Below, piece after piece: positions 33,353 through 42,399 of a DNA stretch of 64,000 bases (the stretch's first letter is position 1; the number at the start of each line of letters is the position of its first letter). The stretch spans positions 124,001 through 188,000 of the forward strand of contig JAGMVK010000013.1 of assembly GCA_020747065.1 (NCBI GenBank), in the 5' to 3' direction. This stretch comes from Cadophora sp. MPI-SDFR-AT-0126 (Eukaryota > Ascomycota > Leotiomycetes > Helotiales > Ploettnerulaceae). Made by a program: the position numbers and the translations under genes. Under the pieces are notes generated by a model. It was not told the origin of the DNA, made no database searches, and saw nothing but the letters and a program-made list of their open reading frames with translations.

Positions 33353-33476
33353 TAAGGGTTCTCACCTCCGTTCACTTTCATTACGCGTATGGGTTTGACA
33401 CCCAAACACTCGCATAGATGTTAGACTCCTTGGTCCGTGTTTCAAGACGGGTCGCTTACAGCCATTACGCCAGCAT
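33351..33476 (-). rRNA. Large-subunit (28S) rRNA gene fragment, about 126 bp
   Basis: On the minus strand the sequence runs from ATGCTGGCGTAATGGCTGTA through GACCCGTCTTGAAACACGG, AAGGAGTCTAACATCTATGC and GTGTTTGGGTGTC to GAACGGAGGTGAGAACCC. This is the conserved segment just after domain D2 of fungal LSU rRNA, and the plus strand contains the site of the common primer LR3. It is a dispersed fragment, not part of an rDNA array, as no other rRNA sequence is near. It is almost unchanged from consensus, so it is recent or escaped RIP (it is short). Confidence 0.93.
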
Positions 33477-33555
33477 GAGGTCAGCCCTACAATGCAGGGA
33501 TTCGGGATTGACAGCGAGTGTTGTGAAAACGGCAAGTAGCGAAATGTGAGACACT
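33477..33555 (+). repeat. 79-bp direct repeat, copy B (right of rRNA fragment)
   Basis: Same orientation as copy A and nearly identical (one missing T, one A-to-G change: aagtagcg versus aagtaacg). Starts at the base after the rRNA fragment. Confidence 0.9.
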
Positions 33556-35360
33556 GCTGCCGGCGTCGTCTATTTTATTTGTTTTTGCACGCTTGACTTC
33601 GTCGAGGTCGACTGTGAAGATTCATTTTGCTGACCTGAACAGCGTCACCAATCGGAATTCTCCGCATTCTCAGCAGGAGAACCAATTGATACTGAAACAT
33701 TTCAGCTACTATTGCAAAGGCTATCTTGGCCTTTCAATCACAACAAATCGCAATCTTGGCATTGCATACCCCGCACTCGCAAGTCCCGTTCTGCGGGTGC
33801 CACAGTACCTACTGATACAAGTGTCATGGAGGTTCGAGCGAAAGACTGGGAATAGCCGATGAACTGGGCGCAGGTTCGTGCATTATGGAGCGTTAGAGCT
33901 CTTAATGTGGGCACACAGGAATGTGTATGAGCAGCTCTGAGATCTTGCATATGGTAGTCTACTGTTCTGCTGCTCATTCGACTGTGATGGGTCTATTCCA
34001 AGTTGAGGTGTCGCGGGAGATGTATTCTGCAACCACATTCTCTCCGTCCACTTAGCCCAAGCTGGACATGCAAGTATTATGGCCATTCCAGGTCTCAAGT
34101 CGGGCATTTCCAATCTCTGAAACTCTGCATGTCACATTCTTCGAGCATCACCTTCGCTGCTATACAGTACTTCTTTCCTTGCCTTACTCCTTTCTTCTTG
34201 TTGATGGGATAACCTTGTATGTTGTCACTTCTTTCTCCTACTTGGCCGTCCGTGGTGTGAACCCCCAAACCATCGATTCTATCCGGAATTTCAGTAAACT
34301 AGAGCTCGTAGGTCAGAGTATGGCTTGGCATCAAGAGCCGAGCAGAAACGGGAGCCGTGGCAGGGGCAATGGCAGAGCCTATGCACCAGTTGCAACGAAA
34401 GCATCCTCTAGCATATTATCACAGCTTGATTTGGCCAAAGGCAGAACCTGGTCCAGCCGTCTAAATCGAATATCTACTGGGCAGATGATCAGCGGAGAGT
34501 ATTTTTCCATGGCAAGGGAGTGGCAATGGCCAAAGGTGCGAACGATGTGTCAAGCTAAGTTATGTGTCTCAGTTCAGCTCTTGGGCAATTGCCAAGGCTG
34601 CCAGCTGAGAATGCGAAGGTCACAATAATAACTTACCACAGTCTCGAACAAGCGTGCGTGATCAGGTTGATGATGACAATATTCCACTGAATGGGAAGAA
34701 AAAATTGAGCCTCGATGACATACCGAATATCGATTTAGAAGTATTTTGGTTATTGGTATGATTAATAGTTCAATCACCCTAAAAATTGATAAGTGCTCCG
34801 GACCAAGGGTTCTTACGACATCCATAGACCAAATCAGGTTCATTATCAAGCATTGGTTAACAAAATCGAACAGCACTCACTAAACGTGGTCAAGGAACCT
34901 TCGTCAGCTCATGCACTCTTTCGGTGAAGTTTTGTCTCATTGACTCATGCTTCACACCATCGAATGTTATCAAAACAAATTTACTTTCAGCCTTCCCATC
35001 AAAGACGCCTTTTAGCTAAAAAAGAAAAAAGTGACCAGTGCTCCGCATTTCCACTTTTATCTGTAAGGCTCATTCGTTATGTTTTAGCCAGTCCAGCTGC
35101 AAATTTTCGTTGTGAATTTGGCAGCTTACCCGGTTTGCTATAAAGAGCCGTCTTCACTTTAGATACTCGATGCCAAAACACAAGATTAATCTCTACCTTT
35201 CATTAAGCAACATCAACAAAAGCTTCAGATTTGTTTTTAAAGTTGTCTCCTTCATCTTGCTAAGTCAGTGTTCTTTTTCAATTAGCTAAGCTTCTATTTC
35301 AATTAGCTAAGCTTCTATTTCTTCGATTGCTAATTATACTGCCTCTAGAACCAAGCAAAC
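33556..35360. other. Region without supported gene
   Basis: Several frames up to 186 codons occur (for example plus 34068-34628), but none has a domain, signal peptide or plausible codon pattern. Just before 35361 a 20-bp unit (ttcaattagctaagcttcta) is repeated in tandem, and a TATA-like tataaag lies at about 35140. Confidence 0.35.
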
Positions 35361-35723
35361 ATGGCCCATGAAACTCGCCAACCAACAACAGTCATTGAGA
35401 TGACACAACCATGGAATGCCTCCTGGAACGGCAATCATCGAAATGAACAAGCGATCACCCGGGCTATTACTGCTTCCCATGAGAATGTTGCTTTCAACAT
35501 TGTCAAGCAGTGGGAAGATACCAGGAGTGCTTCTGTCGGCTCCCTCGCCCAAACCATTCAAACTCATGGTTACGAGCGTCTAATCACAATCATCAGTCAC
35601 ACTCGAAATCCGGATTATACCAAGACAAAAACGGACTGGAGGGGAAGGACTACTTTCAACTGGCAGGGATCGGGTACTGTGACATTTAAGGTGGAATCTT
35701 TTGCGGAGAAGCAGCCCGAATAG
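35361..35723 (+). CDS. Orphan small protein (120 aa)
   Basis: A single-exon frame from ATG (context caaacATGGCC) to TAG. Starts MAHETRQPTTVIEMTQPWN; no signal peptide or membrane segment. The mixed polar composition with Trp-containing ends (DWRGRTTFNWQGSGTVTFKV) looks like a folded domain, with beta-type alternation near the C-terminus. I do not recognise a family. A TATA box (tataaag, about 35140) and pyrimidine-rich leader suggest it is expressed. It sits next to the RIP-affected transposon block, where lineage-specific genes are common. Confidence 0.6.
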   Translation: MAHETRQPTTVIEMTQPWNASWNGNHRNEQAITRAITASHENVAFNIVKQWEDTRSASVGSLAQTIQTHGYERLITIISHTRNPDYTKTKTDWRGRTTFNWQGSGTVTFKVESFAEKQPE

Positions 35724-36556
35724 ACAACGTGGCCTATGATATGAGTAGGAAATTGAGGGCAAGGGGCATAATTGATAGGAATGAGACTCAATATATCTTT
35801 TCTGATGGAAACTAGTGCTGTACTGCAAAGCGGGTGATGATTTGGGTTAATGTAGAATAACTCCACATTCATACAACATTACACGTAATTTCACTCTTGC
35901 TACCTACAAGTCTTGTTAGTCATCAGCGATCAACCCAGCCTCTTCCTGGTCATTTAGAGCTGTATTTGAGTTATCTTGAAGCTATATTTAAGCTGTGTGT
36001 GGACTTTATACTGTTGCGACTGTTTTGTGGTTGTTTTGGGGGCAGTATTTGAGTAAATTTGAATAACTTATAAATACTCTCCCTTCACAGGAGTGGCCCG
36101 CGGAGGGCCCCCGGAGGGGCATAACGCAACCTTTCTACCCAGCGTGTTTTGCTACCCACGGCCCCTAGTTCTCCTCGGCCTTCTCGGCTTCTAGTCTTTT
36201 CTTCTCATCTCCAACCTCATCGATTACATCAACTGTTTAACATGCATGGCGCAATAGAAGTAAGAATATATCAACTCGTACCAACTGACAATGGGTAACA
36301 CTTTTGTATGTGTCTTAAGAGGAGGCTTAGGATCCCTTATTTCTATTATCTCCCAAGACGTCTCGACTTCCACTGCTACCTCTACTCATGTGCGTCCATG
36401 CATCTGCGTCCTCCCTTTGTCTGCCATTACTGACGTCTGCTCGTTAACTCTTCCTTCTTCAACTCCCCTTTCGGTATCAACATCACCCATCTCTCCTCGA
36501 TAGTTGATTATCTTCCAAAGCTCCTCTCTCTGCGACCTCATACATTGCCTGTATCT
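35724..36556. other. Region without gene
   Basis: No supported gene. A small GC-rich palindrome, ggcccgcggagggccc (36096-36111), stands out from its AT-rich surroundings. Confidence 0.35.
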
Positions 36557-37083
36557 CTAGTATATCCCGGGTAGAAACATCTTGTAAAGCCAATGTCCAA
36601 TTGGCAGAAGTAAAGTAGCACTCCAAATCAATAACGGCAGAGTAACTTGAAGCCCCAAGAAAACAGTCTGCCAACTGACGGACCAGTCGAGAGACATTAG
36701 ACCTGCGACAATGAAGTACGAGTAGCCGTCAACGAAGTCGATGTCTTCCGCATGCAGGAAGTTGAATGTAAATATGCCGAACTAGAAGGAGACGAAGGAG
36801 AGGAGGAATAAGGCCGTGCTAGGACAGAGCACGCTGTAGGGTGTAATTTCCTGTATTTGCGACTATTAGTACGCTCTTCTAATCTGTGCTGTAGTATCGA
36901 GGGTAAATGAGAAGAAATGAAGGAAGAGCTTACGATCAAGGAAGCATTAAGACCTCCAAAGGATCCACAAACGCCAATCTTGCAATGTGGTGTCGTCGAA
37001 TTCGCATCGTCGGCGATGATGAGTTGACAGAGGAAGGCATAGACTGGAAGATGTCTTTCTTGGAATGCGGCAATGACCCCGAA
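36557..37083 (-). pseudogene. Membrane-protein pseudogene, internally stopped and cut by a MITE
   Basis: On the minus strand, coding begins at the MITE border with GVIAAFQERHLPVYAFLCQL, continues through CKIGVCGSFGGLNASLI, and after a GT-AG intron (36933-36851) joins in phase to EITPYSVLCPSTALFLLSFV. An in-frame TAG at 36784-36782 interrupts FVSF-FGIFTF; beyond it the frame is intact (DIDFVDGYSYFIVAGLMSLD, TVFLGLQVTLPLLIWSATLL) to a stop at 36557. Hydrophobic stretches show a multi-pass membrane protein. The family is not recognised. In-phase codons also appear on the other side of the MITE (about 37661-37711, GQYRRVQSAVLF), so the element seems to have landed inside the gene. Confidence 0.7.
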
Positions 37084-37660
37084 TACTCGTTTAAACCGGT
37101 CAAACGCCCACGCCGCTCAAACGCCCAACTAAAAAATACTAATTCTTACTATAAATTGCAACTTTACAACAATAACTCGAAATAAAATAATTTTAATTAC
37201 AAAAGATGCGAAGTAATTAATTCTATAATTTTTAATATTTATATTATCTTAGTTTAATATACTTTATATATTAAATTATATTTAGTATATTAACTAATTT
37301 TTTATAGCCTTATATCCCTTGTAATTAGTACTTATATATTTATAAAAGCTAATATTAAGTATAAGAGAGAGTAGTATATAAAGGACTTTTACTTAGGCGA
37401 TATTTATTAAATAGAGTATAAATATTAATTTAATTTTTAACTAAAACTTATGTACTTACTTATACTTTTTAAATAAATAAAATAAAAATAATATAAACTA
37501 GGATATACTAAAAGATATATTATAATCTAATAATTATTTATACGTTAAAATTATTAAATTATATAAAGAATTAGTAGAGTTATTATGATTTTACGAAAAA
37601 ATCACGTTTTTTAGTTAGGCGTTTAAGCGGTGTGGGCGTTTGACCGGTTTTAAACGAGTA
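37084..37660. mobile_element. MITE with ~54-bp terminal inverted repeats and TA flanks
   Basis: Left end (37084-37137) TACTCGTTTAAACCGGTCAA... and right end (37607-37660) are inverted copies differing by a few C/T changes and one indel. TA lies at each outer edge (37084-37085, 37659-37660), as for Tc1/mariner or pogo-derived MITEs. The interior (~460 bp) is almost pure A/T, with no coding potential, consistent with RIP. The left junction is inside the pseudogene at 36557-37083. Confidence 0.85.
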
Positions 37661-37728
37661 GCACGGCTGACTGGACACGGCGATATTGGCCGTCTGCTGG
37701 GATGATCATAAGTAACGTCCCTTCGTAC

Positions 37729-37775
37729 GTAGCGAGAAACCCACCGTGCCGAGAAAATTGAGGGTACTTTGACTT
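37729..37775. repeat. Short dispersed repeat, copy 2
   Basis: Shares agcgagaaaccc / gtgccgagaaaa / gggtactttgactt with copy 1 at 29181-29230. It marks the edge where genic sequence ends and the transposon block begins. Confidence 0.5.
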
Positions 37776-38234
37776 TAAACATATTTAAATCTGTGCATAC
37801 ATCGAAATATCCTATATTGTTGTCTGAGCCGTTTCCGTGGCCACTCCTGAACACTCTGTACCTCTCTCACCAGAGAATTACGTTCGCGTCGTCGCCCTTG
37901 CGCCTGATCTGCGGACGGCCTCTTTTTATGATAGACGCGAGTTCTTTTACTATAGCTCCACTACTAAGCTCTTATCACTTTTGATATTTATAAAAGGGTC
38001 TTATTCGATCCTAATAGCTCTACTACTAAGTTGGAAATCATCATTAGCTTTGTAGCTACTATAGATCGTAATTTCATGAAGGTCGATAGCTAGGATAGTA
38101 CGGAAGGGGGTTGACAGTGAGTCTCGTATACCCTTGTAAAGCGGTGAGAATCATCGAAGCTCGTTGAACCTATGCCTCTAATATTAATTTAATAACTCTC
38201 CCTTACAGATTTATATAGAGTAGATATCGTGAAA

Positions 38235-39741
38235 ATGCCTTGGACATATGAAACCCTTACTCGTGTACGCTTTAAGACTCTCTTAAATGAAGGCTATTCA
38301 ATTCGCGGAGCTACTCGAAAGCTTAGAATTCCGGCCTTTTCTGTATAATACTTTCTTAATTGATCTGATCGATAAAGAAAGCCTTATAGTACTTCTCCGA
38401 AGATCTCCCATGAGCAGATTCAAGAGATAATTAAGTAGTTTACAAGCTATTACAATCAGCGGACTTCTTTTCTATAGCAGATTCAAGAGTAATTCCACCT
38501 TAATTATACGGATAAAACTCTTCTTCGAGCCCTTGAACGACACGGATATCCCTACCACGTACAAATCGGTTCCGGTAGGTGTTCGCCAATTTTACCGCTT
38601 TTGGAGTAGTAACTCGCAGGGCATATACCCCACTCTCCATATATCCTACGCAACGAAACCACTCTTATTCTCCACTAAAACCTGTACTATAGGTCGCGCG
38701 CCGAAAACAAGCTGTCGAGAGATTTCTCCGACTCGAAGAGCCGAAGTTTAGACTCGCTAGAAAGATAGCTACTCGATTCCTCAAATTGTGGAGCTTAAAG
38801 ACTTACCCCGCTTTACTATACGCTCAATTATCGATCGTTACAAAGCACGAGGTCGCGCTGCTTATAAAAACCTCCCTCGATACGGCCCTGCACTGAAAAC
38901 TACTCCGCGGGATAATCGTGCTCTTATATAATACGTAAATAAAGACATAAGAGCGACCCTTCACGCACTCGCAACTCTGTTAAAATCAACGAAGTAACTT
39001 GGACGAAACCTTGTACATAAAATCCTTAAAAACGCCGGCAAATCGAAGCGTCGACCTTAGAAGAAGCCTTTCTTAAAGGAAGAGTATAAATATTAACGTC
39101 GTATGTAGTATAAGGAGGAAAAAAGACTTAAACGAGACTGGAATAAGGTGTACTAGTCCGACGAGGTTACTTTCCACGTCGGTACTAACGGATCGGTATT
39201 TTACGTGACTCGTGGCGCCGGCGAAGAATACCTTGAAAAGAACTTGAAGCCTAGCTTTAAGTCAGGGAGGATAACTATTAGTATTTAGTCTTGTTATTAC
39301 GGAGACAAAATAAGCCCGTTAGTAATTATTCCGAAGAGTAGGACTATAATAGCGGCTCGATACTTGAAGACTATAAAAAAGCATTTTATACCTTTCTATT
39401 AACGAATAAAACGAAAGTACGACCTGGAAGTAGTTATATAAGAAGACAACGCTTTATAGTATAAGGTAAAGCTTGTGATAAGTTAGCTTGATAAGTAAGG
39501 AGTTAAGAGGCTTTACTGGCCTATGTAATTTCTTGATCTTTCACTGATTAAGAATTTATAGAAGTAAATTAAGATTCTAATTAGGAAAAGGAGATATAGA
39601 ATTAAGAATCAAGGCATAATAGAAAGAGCGTTAGAAGAAATCTGGCCTATAATTTCTAAGGAATCGCTTCTGAAGTTAAATGCCTCTATACTAAGGCACT
39701 TGACTTTATACTTAAAAAACAAGGGAGGATCAATTAAGTAC
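38235..39741 (+). mobile_element. RIP-inactivated Tc1-type transposase relics (a truncated one followed by a longer one)
   Basis: From 38235 the frame reads MPWTYETLTRVRFKTLLNEG, GYSIRGATRKLRIP and KTLLRALERHGYPYHV, a helix-turn-helix N-terminus with several stops (TAA/TAG/TGA). From about 38,760 a second, complete Tc1-like pattern begins (DLPRFTIRSIIDRYKARGRA, LLKSTK), followed by SDEVTFHVGTNGSVFYVTRG, YYGDKISPLVIIPKSRT, EDNAL and DLSLIKNL, ending LKNKGGSIKY. The first two catalytic acids remain, but the third, normally Glu in PIENLW, reads Lys. Stops are at positions expected from C-to-T or G-to-A change (Trp to TAG, Gln to TAA). So this is a dead DNA transposon, with the front of a related one beside it. 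Confidence 0.85.
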
Positions 39742-39989
39742 TAGAATAGCTTCAATTTAATATATTTGCTTTAATTATATCTGCTTTCGTTATGGAGATA
39801 TATGCGTTGTAAGTGAAATGAGCGCTAAACCAAAAGTAGCGAACACCTACCGAAACCGATTGTACCTGATTATAAGCCTTATATATCGAAAGCAAATAAG
39901 TTAAAGCGTTAGAGCTTCGCAATTATGAATTAGGATCAAATGAAAGAATACTAGTGTCGAGGGAGGTTTACAGATAAGACGATTATTCG
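39742..39989. other. Relic split by the pogo element (left half)
   Basis: Plus-strand frame with stops reads RFTDKTIIR at the end and may have continued after 41827 (LLR...RKVLRK). It seems to be part of another repeat into which the pogo element inserted. Family not recognised. Confidence 0.3.
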
Positions 39990-39991
39990 TA

Positions 39992-41824
39992 ACGTCTCAC
40001 CCCTGGTTTCCGCCCACCCCTACATTCCGCTTACCTCGGTTAACCTCACCGCTTCTTATACTACCTAACTTCAATAATTATTTAATATTTTATTCTCTAA
40101 TTAATTTTCTTAAAATTTAGAATATAAATTAATCTTATTATAAAGCCTTAATATACTAAATATAATATTATATATACTACTAAGGAGATTATAAATAGTA
40201 AGTTCTTACGGAAGGTATATCTGGAGTAAAGTATTCCAAGGTCTACTCTTTGTAATTAAAATATAATAATATAATTATATAAGAAGGCTACTAAATATAT
40301 ATAAAGATTTCCTACTATAATTAAAAATTAATTAACTAATTAGATTTTAACTTAAGAGTCTCTTAGCTATGAAGTTACTTATATATAGATATAAGTTTTT
40401 AAAGAAAAGCTCTTAGCTCTTTAAAGAGACTATTACCTACTTAGAAAACACTAGATAGTACGGTTTTTAGCTTGGAATCCTATTCTTAAGACTAAGAGGC
40501 AGATATACGTTAATTCTATATATATTAATAACGCTTATTCTAAAGTTATTAAACTATAGTTCCAAAAATTAGTAATTCTAGTAATTAAGGTAATTCTAGT
40601 CTCTTAATAATGGAATATAGATAAGACTAGTATTATAGAAGGTTATAGTCTAAATAGATATATAGTAGAGAGTACAGAAGTATATAAGGTTTAAGGAAAA
40701 TAGCTAGGCTCGCGCTCTTAGATAATAATTATTAAGTATATATCTATAATAGGTCTCTTCACGTTTCCAGCTATAATATATAAAGGAAAGTCGGTCTAAT
40801 AATAATAGTTTCTATTATAATTAGATATATTTAATCTATAGTACTTTATAGCTACAAAAAATAAGTAGATAACTAATTAAATAGCTCTAAAGTAACTGGA
40901 AAAGGTCTTTATTCCTTAGATAGAATTACGTGATTATTTAGTAAGACTTCTTATTCTAGATAGCTATAGGAGCTATAAGACTACAGATTTCCTTTAGAGG
41001 TATTTTAAGTATAATATCTATCTTCTTTTCTTACTAGTATATATATTATATATCTTATAATTTCTTAATTTAATAGTTTTCTTATCTCTTAAGTATACTT
41101 ACTAGAAAGAGCTTTAAAAGTTAAGTTTAATAATCGATTCTACACTAATTAGTAAGCGTAATTTCCTTATATACTACGAGAAGATACACTAAGAAAGTAT
41201 TATAGCTTTAAATATTAAGGCTAAGTAAAGAACTACTAGTCTATAGCTGATCTCTATAGTAAAGCTATTAATAAGCCCTTTACTCTTAGAAAATAGTAAT
41301 AAATTAATAAATCCGATTCTCCTAAAGCTTTAAGAGATACTAATATTACCTCTAGAGGTTTCTAATACTTTAATTAAGTTATATACTCTAAGAAACTAGA
41401 AAGAGATATATATATAGATTTAAACCTTAGTTAGTAAGTTATATAACTAACTTCTAGTTAATTATTTACTCTTTAGGAAGGTTATAAAAGGAATAGATAA
41501 AAGAGACTACGAATTAGAGAAGGTAAATATAAGAATTAAAGAATTAGAAGAGAAATTAGAGTAAGTATAGCTAAGGAAAAGAAAGAAAGTCCTAACTAAT
41601 CTAAATTCCTAGTTTATAAGAATATATATAATTAAGAAAGCTTAAATCGTAACTAGAGAATACTAAATTAAACTTATAGAATTAGAAAAAGAAAGAGATT
41701 CAGATTCTATAATATCTTATATAAAAGTTAACGTAGAATAGAAATATTAAGTATTAAAAATTAAGTAATGAAATTAGTAAGGTAGGCGGAATCTAGGGGT
41801 AGGCGGAAACCAGGGGTGAGACGT
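39992..41824 (+). mobile_element. pogo/Fot1-type DNA transposon, RIP-inactivated, 1833 bp
   Basis: Terminal inverted repeats of about 44 bp: left ACGTCTCACCCCTGGTTTCC at 39992, and the same inverted at 41824, flanked by TA on each side (39990-39991 and 41825-41826). The length is close to that of Fot1 elements (about 1.9 kb). Inside, decayed plus-strand pieces match the pogo transposase in order: NIDKTSIIEGYSLN, GLFTFPAIIYKGKSV, EKVFIP, LLILDSYRSYKTTDFL, FKYNIYLLFLL, and near the end a basic coiled part (RIKELEEKLE) with RKRKKVLTNLNS. Many stops and Glu-to-Lys or Gly-to-Ser changes show RIP. The ends are well preserved, since they are short. Confidence 0.88.
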
Positions 41825-41826
41825 TA

Positions 41827-42257
41827 CAGATCTTCTTCGTTAACGAAAAGTACTTAGAAAATAAGAGGAAAGAAGAAGGCTCGATTATATCTAATTTACC
41901 TTCTACTTAAGTTTTAAATCGATTATAGCGTAAGCGGCAATTAGATATAATTATAAATCGAAGATATACTTTTACTTGTATAAAAGAGAAGGTAAAGGAT
42001 TTACGTAATTCAAGTATATAGATTAAATTCTTAGAGGCCTATTAAAGGAGATATTCGAGTAACTAGGAGACTTCTTTTACGTGAAGAATAATAGTTGTAA
42101 TAGCTTAACGAGAGTTCATTAATAGCTATAATATAAAGTAGAAAAGATAAGGAGAAAAGAGGTTTTAAAAGAAGTCTTAAGCTTAAGTATAAAAGACGTA
42201 GCTACTAGTTCTATTATAATATCGCGTCTAGTTACTTCTTATAACTCCTAAGTCCTA
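41827..42257. other. Relic right of the pogo element
   Basis: AT-rich with stops in every frame; probably the right half of the sequence split by pogo. No recognisable motif. Confidence 0.3.
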
Positions 42258-42365
42258 TAATCTATAATATATATATAATCTATAATATATATATAATCTG
42301 TAATATATATATAATCTATGATATATATATAATCTGTGATATATATATAATCTGTGATATATATA
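42258..42365. repeat. 18-bp tandem repeat, six copies
   Basis: Unit taatctataatatatata, six copies in register with only A/G differences at two positions. The differences are transitions, as RIP would make in a tandem array. Confidence 0.9.
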
Positions 42366-42399
42366 TAATTATACGAACTATCTATTATATTACCTCTCT

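Noticed and set aside
34068..34628. 186-codon plus-strand ORF
   Set aside because: Composition changes along its length, no domain or signal peptide; mixed frames nearby suggest chance.
42240..42370. CRISPR-like array of regular repeats
   Set aside because: The 18-bp units are contiguous with no spacers, and the DNA is eukaryotic; it is a minisatellite.
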